64,000 nt of DNA from Tubulanus polymorphus (Eukaryota; Nemertea; Palaeonemertea; Tubulaniformes; Tubulanidae), in contig NC_134028.1 in the NCBI RefSeq assembly GCF_964204645.1, forward strand, positions 24,712,153-24,776,152. The letters run 5' to 3'. Of the stretch, positions 1-19,549 are shown piece after piece. The translations under genes were made by a program, and so were the position numbers. The first letter of the stretch is position 1, and every line of letters starts with the position of its first letter. The notes beneath the pieces are model-generated. The model ran no database searches. It was not told the DNA's origin and was given only the letters and a program-made list of their open reading frames with translations.

Positions 1-1
1 A

Positions 2-1240
2 AAGTCACTAACAATTCTTGATCTCCAAGGCCTTTTCTTATTGGAGCTTGGTAGAAATGTATTTAGAGGTTTATCTTCACTGCAGACGCTAAATATCAGC
101 AGTAACAGAATCCATCATATTTCGCTTTATGCCTTTGCTGAATTAACTCCACTTGAAACCCTTGATATAACCAACAACTACAAGGTTATTTCTGTCGACA
201 GAAAGGTCTTTGACAACCTGACATCATTAGCCTTTCTGATGTCTGATGCTTACAAATTTTGCTGCATGGCTTCGAATGTAGACCAGTGCCTTCCTGAAGC
301 CAATCAATTTTCAACCTGTTCTGATCTGATGGGTAACACAGTCCTAAGAGTTATCATATGGGTCATTGCTTCATTCAGTTTTTTTGCTAACCTAATAGTC
401 ATTTCCCTTCGTGTTCAAGCAATTCGATCCTCCCCCTTAAATCCATCATCAGACATCATCATCATTAATGTTGCAGTATGTGATTTTATGATGTCTGTAT
501 ATTTGTTTTTGATCGCTGGAGCCGATTACGTTTATAAAGGTAGCTACTTTCTGAAATCAGAATCATGGACGGGTAGTTCGTTGTGTAGTCTCGCCGGAGT
601 CGTGGTCTCCATTTCTTGTGAAGGATCACTGACATTTTTGCTCATCATGACACGTCATAGATTCTCAAATATTGTTAATCCATTTTCTAGAAGCCTGATT
701 GCATCTCCGAGATATGTATCCATCATTTGCTGTATATGTTGGATTGTCTTGTTCATTATTGCATTACTACCATTTTTGCCACTACCTTACTTTGGAAGCA
801 ACTTCTATGGTACTACGGGAGTATGTTTACCTATGAATTTAATTTCAATTGATGTCAACGCCTGGCAATATTCATTTGCTATCTTTTCCTTGTCGAACGC
901 TACAATACTTGCAACAATAATGGCGACATATGCGCAAATGTACAGACTTGTATCCGGAAGCAGGTCTGGTTCGGGTAGAGCTGATCCTACCGAACTGATT
1001 TTGGCACGCAGGAGTTTGGTGATAAATCTGTGTAATTTATTTTGCTGGCTGCCGTTAATAATCGTTCAGTTTTGCGCGGTATTTCGGGTAAAAATACCGA
1101 ATCAGGTGGCGGCTTGGCTGGCAGTACTTTTCTTACCAATTAACTCATCCCTAAATCCTATTCTTTACACCATACTGACTATTGATATGAAATCCATACG
1201 AGCAAAAACTAAACGCCGATTACATCAACTGAACAAATAA
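2..1240 (+). CDS. Leucine-rich-repeat GPCR (GRL101/relaxin-receptor type), 3' part
   Basis: The frame is open from the left edge to a stop at 1238-1240, giving about 412 residues; the N-terminal ectodomain lies outside the window. Two to three leucine-rich repeats come first (about residues 3-75, e.g. LQTLNISSNRI), then a Cys-containing hinge (FCC, then a DQC motif, about 85-96). Seven hydrophobic segments follow (about 116-139, 150-173, 195-217, 239-261, 288-311, 338-359, 366-391). TM2 has the NVAVCD core, TM6 has FCWLP, TM7 has NSSLNPILY, and a basic tail of about 20 residues ends the protein. The order of LRRs, hinge and rhodopsin-like 7TM defines the LGR/RXFP/GRL101 group of plasma-membrane receptors; the ligand is unknown. 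The motif after TM3 reads HRF instead of D/E-R-Y/F. The 7TM region has no intron, as is common in this group. Receptor class is confident; the subfamily is inferred. Confidence 0.9.
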   Translation, partial: KSLTILDLQGLFLLELGRNVFRGLSSLQTLNISSNRIHHISLYAFAELTPLETLDITNNYKVISVDRKVFDNLTSLAFLMSDAYKFCCMASNVDQCLPEANQFSTCSDLMGNTVLRVIIWVIASFSFFANLIVISLRVQAIRSSPLNPSSDIIIINVAVCDFMMSVYLFLIAGADYVYKGSYFLKSESWTGSSLCSLAGVVVSISCEGSLTFLLIMTRHRFSNIVNPFSRSLIASPRYVSIICCICWIVLFIIALLPFLPLPYFGSNFYGTTGVCLPMNLISIDVNAWQYSFAIFSLSNATILATIMATYAQMYRLVSGSRSGSGRADPTELILARRSLVINLCNLFCWLPLIIVQFCAVFRVKIPNQVAAWLAVLFLPINSSLNPILYTILTIDMKSIRAKTKRRLHQLNK

Positions 1241-2081
1241 ACTGGTATCTAAGCATTATAGAGATGTAAATACTCCCAGTAAATCACGTTTCAATTTTAT
1301 TTTGTTGTGAGGATACGACAGTCGTTATCAATATCTAGATCACAGACATTTCATATTCCTCATTCAGAATATCCACTAAAAGTAATACATGAAATCTCAT
1401 TATACGTATATTGATGATACAAAGTGATAAACAATATAAAGAGAATGCAGAATAATAATGAATACTGAAATTAGCTGAAGGCAATAATTTCGTTAACAAC
1501 ATCAATATTGACACAAAAGTTGACTTTTTTCTGCACACCCATTTCGAAAAAATCGCCTCTGGATAATGAAGCAGGATAAAGTCACTAAAAATCAATTGTA
1601 TGACGTTGAGATTTGAAATGAAATTTCATGATGTTCAAATTCAAGAATTCACAAAATGGTGGTTTTCTCTCTTAAAATTCACCTCGACTAAAGGAGACTC
1701 TTTGCCAATCCCTTTTATTGGAACAGAATTGGAATAATATCGAATATTCAGTTGTTGTCCACGATATTCATTGTCATGTTAAGAGCTAAATGAGTAATGA
1801 ACCCCAAAAAGCAAAATATCCCAGAAAAACAGGTCTCATCATGATCAATTAAGCTTACAAATAAATGGAATAGGCCTACATCAATTTGAAATTATAAATA
1901 AATCTTTTTTGTAATATGCCCACAATGGGGGACCTAAACATCAATATCAGTTTCACCCAGTTATTGAAACCAAAATCTAATAGCCTTTCAGCAGTTTTAT
2001 TTGAACTGGATCACTAGCTCTGAATAAACTGAATTGAATTGAGATTGACGAACTCCGAGGAGAGGATGGATGTGATCTTAC
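1241..2081. other. Intergenic or intronic stretch with a degenerate repeat
   Basis: No convincing coding segment is visible on either strand. An 86-codon minus-strand open frame at 1335-1595 has no recognisable domain and looks fortuitous. About 1630-1853 resembles one arm of the foldback element at 4610-5154, including the shared words CAGTTGTTGTCC and AAACAGGTCTCATCA. If the minus-strand exon at 2082-2166 belongs to a real gene, this stretch and the GPCR before it lie inside that gene's first intron. Confidence 0.6.
1630..1853. repeat. Diverged single-arm copy of the 4610-5154 foldback element
   Basis: Sequence runs parallel to the right arm of the 545 bp foldback element, with the same order of landmarks: TTCAAATTCAAGAA, a TTTTCTCTCT block, TTTGCCAATCC, CAGTTGTTGTCC, AATATCCCAGAAAAACAGG. 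There is no opposing arm, so this looks like a decayed or partial copy. Confidence 0.7.
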
Positions 2082-2166
2082 CTGGTAGAGGTGAAGAGAC
2101 TGGTTCATCGTCATCATCATCTAGAGGATGTTCTCTTTTAGTGGCAGTTTGAACCACATCAGTCAT
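2082..2166 (-). CDS. First coding exon of an unidentified minus-strand gene
   Basis: On the minus strand an ATG at 2166 opens a frame of 28 codons plus one base, beginning MTDVVQTATKREHPL, followed by an Asp-rich run and EPVSSPLP. It ends at a consensus donor (CCAG then GTAAGA). Start codon, acidic low-complexity N terminus and clean donor together suggest a true first exon. No continuing exon was found between 1241 and 2081, so the rest must lie left of the window. In that case the LRR-GPCR sits within this gene's intron on the opposite strand. The product cannot be identified from 28 residues. It may share a promoter with the C2orf68-like gene. Confidence 0.55.
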
Positions 2167-2450
2167 CGTCGTTTAAGAGTCGAAAAAGCGGCCCTTAATT
2201 TTTAAAAGCGGAAAACTTTCGGAACAGCAATTCAATTCAATATAGCTCGTGCTGCCACCTAGTGGTCGAACGGTACACTAACCCGGAAGTGTTCTGGGGG
2301 TTTTCCAGGTAGTGTGCGGCGGAGTGGTACGTGTAATCCCTCCTCCTAATCAACTAACTAGAGAATGACCCCTCTAGAAATTGAAGTCAAGTAGAATATC
2401 TGCTGTTTCTGCAGCTCGTCCTGCTGTGAGCATTGCCATCCATCCAGAAA
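2167..2450. promoter_or_regulatory. Putative bidirectional promoter with ETS-type motif
   Basis: These 284 bp separate the divergent ATGs of the minus-strand exon (2166) and the C2orf68-like gene (2451). CCGGAAGTG at 2283-2291 matches the ETS/GABP core consensus typical of TATA-less bidirectional housekeeping promoters. No clear TATA box was seen. Promoter function is inferred from layout and motif. Confidence 0.5.
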
Positions 2451-4175
2451 ATGAATTCAAAAATGAAGCTGGACATGTCTCACGGATTCATCCAGTCAAT
2501 TATCAAAAATCAAGTTGACAGGTCAGTTAGGCTAATTAATAGTTGATTAACAGCAGCCCCTCCCTTATGACAGTCCCTCAGTTATAAGTGACTGTTAGGC
2601 CTTAATCAGATTGAGTCCGATCTACTTCTACCGGGTAGTAGACCTACCCACTTCCAATTTCCTGGTAATTTCTGTAAAGTTGCTTTCATTATATTCAGGG
2701 ATAAATACGATAAAGAAGTGAAAGCTAAGATCGAGAAACCGCCGAAGCCTGTTGTCAGTAATCAGTCGTCGCGGCCGAAAAAACCTGAAAGACAAACATA
2801 TGTTCCTCCAGCGAAGGGAAATCGACAAGGTGAAATATGATCAGGAGTTTGAATAAAGTTCTACCTGCATCCAGGTTCACAAAAACGATTATTTCTCAAT
2901 TTGCTTTAATTATTTCATTAATTCAGTTTATCTTAGGATTTAAAAGTTAATCTTTTTTGTAAAACTGGAACCTGGAGAGAATTCCTAATTAGTTTTTGAA
3001 GACAAGTGACTGCATATTATTCAATTGTCAAATGTACTTGTGACGTCTTGACTCAACTGCTTTTTGAAAACGCAAGTTACATCATTTTGTTATATATGTA
3101 TCTTTTATAAATTGATATAAACCATTCAAGAATAAATTATATGAAATATATTTGGAATGGCTGACTGTAACTCGGGTGTTTAAATATTTGTATTTTCAGT
3201 AACGTACCCGACCGTGAGCTCAGCCGCTGAAGATCTATCAGAAAGGAACATGACGGAACAATCATCATCGGATAGGTTAAACAACAGTGGGGAGTGTAAC
3301 GGTTCGCTACCGTGTCCCTCTCCGGACGAGCAGAAACAACTGACACCCGACTACGAACGATCTTATCATTACGAGCGCAGTCAGCCGGTTCCGATGTTTC
3401 TGTTACGATACGAAGATGAATGCGGTGATTTTCATGAAACAGTCGTCCATCGGGTGAGTAACAGTATCAGGTTCCCTACGACTCCTTCATTCCTTAAAGA
3501 CTCCTTAACTGAAAATGCTTTTGAAGATGCTTTGACCAAAATGCCCTAAACTCCTTTAAAACTCCTTCAATTTTGAGAAATAGGCAACCAGAAATGGTCT
3601 TTAGTTGTACAGAAAACTACACCTAAATCGACAGTTGGGATTTGGCCGTTCCGAATCAGAAACTGAGCTTGGGTAGTGATGAAAATTGGTTTACGAAACC
3701 ACTGAATCAATGGTTTACCGAGATTAACAGTACGGAGGAGAATTCAGTCTAACGTTGTTATAATGACCAAGGGTCTAATGGGAATATTTTAATTGGGATT
3801 CTGTGGCGTTCAAGGATACACCAGGTTTGCTAGTGTGTATAGTTAATGATTTTTCAAACGCTATGGATGATGAATAAAAACTGTTGAACCCTGAAGATAA
3901 ATCTGAGAGGTGGGAGCAGGCCAAACTAGACTTTTGACATAACCTCCAGCTGAAAAATTAATCATCGTCAAAATCATTGGCCCGGCCAAAGCCGCACTAG
4001 ATGGCAAGCCTGATTGTTTGTGATGTGTTTGTTTTTGTAGAGCGATGACCCGTTTGTTTTGGCTCGTCGATTCGGTAATGAACAAGGTTTGACCCCTCCG
4101 ATGATTAAAGCTCTCAGTAAATGTTTACGTGAGGAGATGAGACGCCGAACACGCCAGCCGGAATCGGAGCAATGA
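2451..4175 (+). CDS. UPF0561 protein C2orf68 homologue
   Basis: Four exons: 2451-2521, 2699-2829, 3200-3453 and 4041-4175. All introns are GT-AG and the total of 591 nt encodes 196 residues. Exon 1 encodes LDMSHGFIQSIIKNQVDR and exon 2 continues RDKYDKEVKAKI, matching the N-terminal signature of C2orf68 proteins (a short MNHGF-like motif, then a DYDKKVK-like motif). A RPKKPERQTYVPP segment and a closing DDPFVLARRFG...LTPPMIKALSK...LREEM segment also fit the family. No catalytic motif is visible and the family's function is not established. The third 5' splice site is followed after about 13 nt by a fragment of the CAGGGTCCCTAC repeat, so an element landed very close to the exon. Length is close to the vertebrate protein (about 166 residues), with a longer acidic/serine-rich middle. 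Confidence 0.88.
3467..3580 (-). mobile_element. Fragment of the CAGGGTCCCTAC element family
   Basis: CAGGTTCCCTACGACTCCTT and the following CTCCTT-rich sequence match, in reverse orientation, the right end of the copy at 17329-17677. The fragment begins about 13 nt inside intron 3 of the C2orf68-like gene. The outer boundary is uncertain. Confidence 0.65.
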
Positions 4176-4609
4176 ACTCTTCCAAACCAGAGCCATTATC
4201 TGGAGCAGACGGAATTTATCTCGGAATATCACTGAGTCGTGGTTACAATGATATTTTTCTAGTCCCTCAAGTTTTTTCGGTTCTGTTTGATAAATCCGAG
4301 TTCCAACAAATACCAAACCATTGAGCATAAACATTCATCAGTCCATGAATCCACCAAGTAGCTGCATCTGCAGCAGCCGCACCAGTCATCAGATGCTTTT
4401 CAGGCATATGTTCATATTGGGTTTGAATTCTGTTCAACTCAGATGTTTGTTGAAATAGTTTTAGCACTATTTAGGATATAGATACCAACTCAGATATCAC
4501 TGAAGTTGGACATATTCTGATGGTCCCATAAGATCCGAATTGAGCAGACTGTACTTGACTGTACTTGAATCATTTTCAAAAACCTTGACATGTAATTTAT
4601 GCAAATCAG

Positions 4610-5154
4610 CTAATGTCTATTTATCAATTGATGAGACCTGTTTTTCTTGGATATTTTGCTTACTCTTTGGGGTACATACCTCATTTATGTCTTAACAGAA
4701 TGCCAAAAATCGGGGACAACAACTGAATATCCGATATATTTCCAGTTCTGTACCATTTAGATGGATTGGCAAAAAGACTCCTTAAGTCCAGTTGAATGAG
4801 AGAGAAAATCCTCCATTTTGTGAAATTTCTTAATTTTTACATTATTGTCACCATGCCTACGAAATGAAGTTATTTTTCTCGTGGGGTCTCAACAATCAGG
4901 GTGGCGTAGGCATGGTAACAATGTTCAAATCCAAGAAATTTGACAAAATGGAGGATTTTCTCTCTCATTCAACTGGACTTAAGGAGTCTTTTTGCCAATC
5001 CATCTAATTGGTACAGAACTGGAAATATATCGGATATTCAGTTGTTGTCCGCGATTTTTGGCATTCTGTTAAGACATAAATGAGGTATGTACCCCAAAAA
5101 GTAAGCAAAATATCCCAGAAAAACAGGTCTCATCAATTAATAAATAGACATTAG
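4610..5154. mobile_element. Foldback (long inverted-repeat) element, 545 bp
   Basis: The left arm (about 4610-4862) and right arm (about 4905-5154) are near-perfect reverse complements. Outer ends read CTAATGTCTATTTA and TAAATAGACATTAG; inner ends read CACCATGCCTACG and CGTAGGCATGG. Only about 45 bp separate the arms, so a transcript would fold into a hairpin of roughly 245 bp. There is no open reading frame, so this is a non-autonomous foldback or MITE-type element. No clear target-site duplication is visible. Confidence 0.88.
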
Positions 5155-7850
5155 TACTTTGTATGTGAAATTGGACCTAGAGAACATCTTTATTCAATTC
5201 TTTCGTTTATACCTCGGTGAAACAATGAAAAACAATGGAATTTTATCTAAAAGATGTCTAGATGTGAACACCAATGGTAGTAATCATGATGCGCAATGTG
5301 TTTGTGATTTTTTTTCACCGTGCATTATCACTCGGTTTCATCCAGTAACGTTAATATTTATTAGTATCACAAGGTAATGTCGCTCAAAGGGTGTTTAATG
5401 TTAACGTAGCCAATAATAGCAATAATGAAATTTCAACACCATAACACTGGTTAACCTTAAACATCTTTCAAGCTGCCCAAAACCCGCTTATCTTATAATG
5501 TATAAGTGTAATAGAATTCTTTTCTATGATCTCTAGTATTTTATATCAATTGTAAAGTTTATGTTTGCGTTTATACATTTTGTTTTACCATTACTGTTTA
5601 GTTCGTAGGAGACCTTACCCCGCACCGAATTGAAATTGTGTCTAATATACCGAACAACATACTATTTAATATCGTTGTTCATGTCGAATGAAGGTACATA
5701 TTTTTCTCACTAGGTGAGGTTTTCTAAGAGCGCTTTTGAAATGCATTTGACGACTTTCATTCGTAGATGATCAGTACAATTAAATTGTATCATACAGAAT
5801 GTATGGAAGACCTAGCTGTTCGGGCTGAAAATCGGACAATATTATTTCGTTACGAATACGAATAAAAAGCTTGTTTTTTCTACTAAAATGGTTTGTCTAT
5901 TATCTGGTCGAATGCTTCATTCAGGCATTTCTGAGTTTAAGGCGATATTGGTCACAGTTAAATAGGTCACCGTCAAAGCAGCCGCTTTCATTTGACTTGC
6001 CTTTTCCAGTCATGTTCGTTGATTTCCCCGACTCGATCTGCTGAGAATGCAATCAGTTAACATGTGTAGTACATAGATGTAAACTGTTTGATTTTTAGCA
6101 ATCTCCCCATTAAATTTCCCTGATTTTTATTTAGCTTTTTACAAAATAAGAAAATTCCCCAACTTTTCCCTGAATTCCAGCTACTGTAAACAATACACGT
6201 GACAACGGTGAATGGACAAGATTCCACAGTATACACTCCGTTTAAGTCAATTGCCTCAGATTATCCTGTGCCGATACATCACACATTTTTGTTCCCAATT
6301 CATCATAACGACCCCTCCACGCTCGGACTGCTGCTTAATTTGCATACTGCAGAGAATTTATTGGTCCTGTGAGATCCTTGGTAAGCTCAGAGTCTGCGTT
6401 CGAAGGTGATCAACTAGTAGTAGTTCAGCGAACAGTTACAAACAGTGAACCTTAAGATGGCCTTGATCGACTCGACTGTCCAAGACGTGACAGTGTGCGA
6501 CCAGTCTTAAGTCACGAGTCACGTCTTGGTTGCTGCAACTACGACTTAAGCCAGAAAACTAGAACAGGGTTGCATCGAGATAAAAACACTACTAATAAAC
6601 AGAACATTCTTGCTATTAAGATATAATCAAGTTTATTGAAGGTAAATCTTACTTTCCTGCGTGCACTGTATATACATAGAAATTCATATTTACAAATGGG
6701 CTTCTCCTCTCCGGTCTAGGTGGGTAGCATTAACGTACCCCTAATATTGCATTTAACTAATGGAGTTTAGCAATTGTTCCACATCTCGAGTTCAAAACAA
6801 TCAAATTAATGAAGATTTCCTGGTTGATAATATGTAGAATAATAAGATTTTAAAATCATTGAATTTTGAGTAGGATTTAACGTTGTATCATACAAATCAA
6901 GTATAATATCACAGTTTGCCTATCCTGTAGTTGAATACGTTTGAATATTAACACGTGGTTTTATATTTAGATTTTCAGAGATCAGGGGAAAGTCTGCGAA
7001 AAACAGAAAATCACAAAACAAAAAATTTTCAAATGTCAAATTACCTTGATTCATATAAATACATTGATCCGATAAACAAACTGAACTTCTTGTCCATCAA
7101 AAAAAAAAAAAAAATTTTAAATCATGAATTTTCAAGTTTTCACGTATCACACTCGTGAAGTTCACACAATCTGGTGAACTCAATGAATTCCAAAAAACGC
7201 AAAACTAGCTAGGAAATATTTTTGATTCCCGTAGCCGCAAATAGCTGTATAGAAAGATCGCAAAAACCGTTTCATTTCCTAACGCATCAAGTAAATATCA
7301 GCATTTCGTTTCAAATAAATAAATTGATGTAGAACATCCAACTGCCTAAACGCTGTATGATGACACCAGTTAGGACAGTGGGGGATTCTTTCCACCTTTC
7401 AACAAATTAACAACATTATCGCCACAAAAACAAAAAGGCAGACGTATCTAATGGAGAGGAGAATTAGTCCCATAATGGGTTAATGGTGGACTAACTGTCT
7501 TCAACTCTGGCCGGCATTTTATGCTAAACCAACCATCCATTCATTTTAACTTCTGCATCGAATCTTATTAATTGCAAAAATTGCTTCAAATCTAAAATTC
7601 AATTCAAATTCGACTTATTTCGAGGGATCATCAAAAAATACTCGACCAGCCGTATAAGTATAAACAAATACATTGTTTCGTTACGTTTTTCTAAGTTCAG
7701 TCCACCCAATCACTGACGATTACGCGAAGCCGTCTGCTCTGCAGTGACCTTCACCCGGCAGACGACGCCCGTAAGGTCATGTTGTGATTTAACCCAATCA
7801 CAACAAGTAACAACTAAGCTTCAGTTTATATCAACTATATATACACATAC

Positions 7851-7887
7851 AAAATACATGTACATTAGATATGTGTACATGTATTTT
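7851..7887. repeat. Palindrome with 14 bp arms
   Basis: AAAATACATGTACA (7851-7864) and TGTACATGTATTTT (7874-7887) are exact reverse complements around a 9 nt loop. AT-rich and isolated; no function can be assigned. Confidence 0.7.
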
Positions 7888-8905
7888 AGAGCCTGATTCA
7901 TGAAGTACATACTTAAAGCTAAATTCTTCCCTTCAGCACAGAGCCTATATAAAGCTAGGTTTAACTCCAGTCAATTCATATGCAGTAGACTCCAGATATT
8001 TTGTGGGTTATCAATAGATTCATCTCTAGATTAATCAATAAATTGCGTGCTGCTCAAATGGCCATTTTTTTAACACCTTCGTCAAATGATTACTCCAAGT
8101 TAAAACAAAGAATATGAAATACCAAAATACGCGGGATTAGTGATATTTGTTTGAGTTAGGCGATTATTCGAGTTCGACTATCAATAGAATTCAATTCACA
8201 TTCTGGTTCTATAATTTGAGTTCTAGTTAACGGATAATTAAGACTTGAAAACATTTGAGTTATGAGGAGTGTCTACTATATATCTCATTCAGGGTTTATT
8301 ATACGGCACTAGTCATACAAATTCACTGTTATTCCGTCAGTGAATAAGGTTTTCAATTCACCGATCTCTCTAATCCATGTAGGCCTAATAAACCCAGTTA
8401 TAGTTCTAAACTTTTACCTTTTCAGTACTAATAAGGCATAGAATAAAAAGATTTTTTTTGTATTTGAAAATGCTGACCGTAGTCACACTATATCAGCCTA
8501 TGTACTTCATGAAAAGCCCTTATGTTCATCTTCTTTATAAAGACATATCATCCTTAATCTATGACATTAAAATGTCTGAAAGTTAACAAAATAACATGTC
8601 GACTTCAATGAAAACAAATGCCGACATTCATCTAAAATGAATTCGGCAATTCATTTAAAACGGAGCCGTATCGTGCTCCTACCAGTTATCTTAATTCAAA
8701 CATGCCGTATCGTGTCATATTTTTAAAACATCATATTAAAAATTACAGTTACAACTAAATACCAGCGATATAATATCTAGCTTTCAACAGAATTGCATAG
8801 AAAAACCTCAACTGAGTTGCACAGAAACAACATTAACCACCATATCTTCTACAGAACTAAGATCTGCTGATTTCGTGAAGTTACAGCGACTAAAACTCAA
8901 ACACT

Positions 8906-9058
8906 TTCTAAGGGCGAACTCTTTTATCAAATCGGAGAATCCGTTTGCCTCCAACTTTTTAGAGTCTCCGAAACCTCCGGTGATTCGGATTTTGTGTGCA
9001 GCTAACCGGAGATTTCGGGCTGAGACTTCTGAGGTCATAAAAGAGTACGCCCTAAGAA
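8906..9058. mobile_element. Short inverted-repeat element (MITE-like)
   Basis: The left end (AGGGCGAACTCTTTTAT) and right end (ATAAAAGAGTACGCCCT) are imperfect reverse complements about 150 bp apart. The overlapping open frames on both strands are by-products of this structure. No target duplication was resolved. Confidence 0.55.
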
Positions 9059-9209
9059 TGTCGAGATATCTCCATCAAAACCAAAAAGTTTATCTTAATT
9101 TCAGTTGCGAAGAATCCAGTCATAGACCGACAACTTCTCAGTCATTGATAAAAATAAATTCATAGCCGTACGCGGACGCTTAACTCAAGCCTATCCTCGA
9201 CTATCTTCT

Positions 9210-9215
9210 TTTATT
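9210..9215 (-). terminator. Probable piwi poly(A) signal
   Basis: AATAAA on the minus strand about 250 bp downstream of the piwi stop codon (9466-9468). The position suits 3' end processing of the piwi transcript. Confidence 0.45.
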
Positions 9216-9465
9216 TACACTATTAAAAAACAAAATTAAGTCAGCTAAAAGAAATATATACGCGATATAAAAGACGGTTTCATTTAATAATACTTTTGAC
9301 AGCAGTAGTATTCCACACCACGCGAGAGGTATGGTTGAATCGCGTACTTCGATAATCATCGTAGCGTCCAGAAGAGTACCGGTAATAAGATAGCGAATGT
9401 CACTAGTATTTCGGGTGTTAAATGCATGCGGCACGTACATAACAGACACAGCTGATGATGTACGT

Positions 9466-18319
<8,854 letters not shown>

Positions 18320-18888
18320 GGTCTTAACTGAAACGAAAAGAGGGATGCCTATCTATATACCTGCATAAATTATTGCAGGACAAGTGCCAATAACATCATA
18401 ACGCTTGTTAACTAATATATCACTTTACAGGGTCCAAAATGGACCCAGGAAAAGAAATTCAAATTGTTTATTTCTTTCTTTTGAAAAAGGTCACATACGG
18501 TAGATACTGAAAGTAACTGCAGCAATAAAAACAAAATGGCGCCGAGTCGTGGTGGTTCTGGTGAATCAGCTCAGATACTAACACTTCGTATTTATTGAAC
18601 ACAAACGATATTCTTATCAAAATGATGCATAATACTGACCTTAAAATACTGAATTCGCTAAATAACACCTCCAAACGATAAACAGTGTTAAAATGTGGAT
18701 AACGTATCGTGATTTATCAACTGCTTTTCTATAAATTCTACTCCATTCCTTCACCTCATCGACTAGAGCTTAAAACCTCGCGTGCCACGGAACAGTTACA
18801 GGTGGCGCTATCAGCTGGTCCTGCACTATCATATATAAAGAAAACCTTTGATGACTGTGGTTAAGCCTGCATTTGGACGCAGCAATTC
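18320..18888. other. Piwi upstream region
   Basis: It contains a splice acceptor immediately upstream of the piwi ATG, so a non-coding first exon and the promoter should lie here or beyond. No TATA box could be picked with confidence and no coding segment is evident. Confidence 0.4.
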
Positions 18889-19549
18889 ATGACTAACAGT
18901 AACTCTTTTTCAAAACGAATGAAACAGATACTCCGTGACCAGCACCTTCAAGAAACTGTATCTGCCATAAATACTAATCCGATATACACTAACTTTAGGC
19001 AATATAAAAATGATATTAGGTTAGAGAGGTATATAATAGAACTTGGTGATGACTTAGGAAATAGTTTATTTGAATTTAGGGTCGGGTCCTATATTTTACC
19101 CGTGAACAAATTTTCAAACCTTCATTTAGACAGAGCCGATAGAATATGCCCCACTTGTAATACTTTAGGTGACGAATCCCATTTTCTGTTTGACTGTACC
19201 TTACTTAACGAACAACGCAAAAACTTTTTGAATTTGAATACCTTTAATACCCTTGATATTCTGAAAAACCCAACGGTCAACTTAGCTAAATTCATTAAGA
19301 CCGGCTTAGATGTATATAGATCCCTCCAATAGTATATATAGTATTGTATATAGTTGATGTTATATAATAGTATATATAGTATTGTAAATAGTTGATGTAT
19401 ATATATATTGTTACGTTTTCATTCTCTAAATTTTAATCACTTCAGTGTTTTTTGTAAATATTTGTATATACATGTGTAATAGTTTTTCTCCATATACCAT
19501 GGAAATGGTTGGAGTAAATAAATCGTAATCGTAATAAATCGTAATCGCA
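18889..19549 (+). mobile_element. 5'-truncated non-LTR retrotransposon (3' end)
   Basis: An open frame of 147 codons (18889-19332) ends with ICPTCN, a spacer, then SHFLFDC. This C-x2-C...H-x4-C pattern lies after the reverse transcriptase in many LINE-type ORF2 proteins (jockey/L2/I-like groups). The frame stops at 19330-19332. An AT-rich 3' UTR follows with two copies of an ATAGTATATATAGTATTGTA-like unit, then a tail of AAATCGTAATCG repeats near 19516-19549, like the microsatellite tails of such elements. Reverse transcriptase and endonuclease are absent, so this is a dead 5'-truncated insertion. The clade is uncertain. Confidence 0.8.

Larger units (their letters stand above)
4176..9465. 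other. Intergenic region between the C2orf68-like gene and piwi
   Basis: No supported coding exon on either strand; open frames are short and without recognisable domains. It holds a 545 bp foldback element (4610-5154), a dispersed repeat (about 6000-6190), a 14 bp-arm palindrome (7851-7887), a short inverted-repeat element (8906-9058) and, at its right end, the probable piwi 3' UTR with a poly(A) signal near 9210. Confidence 0.6.

Noticed and set aside
1335-1595. 86-codon minus-strand open frame downstream of the GPCR
   Set aside because: Hydrophobic, AT-driven composition, no domain, no splice context; likely chance.
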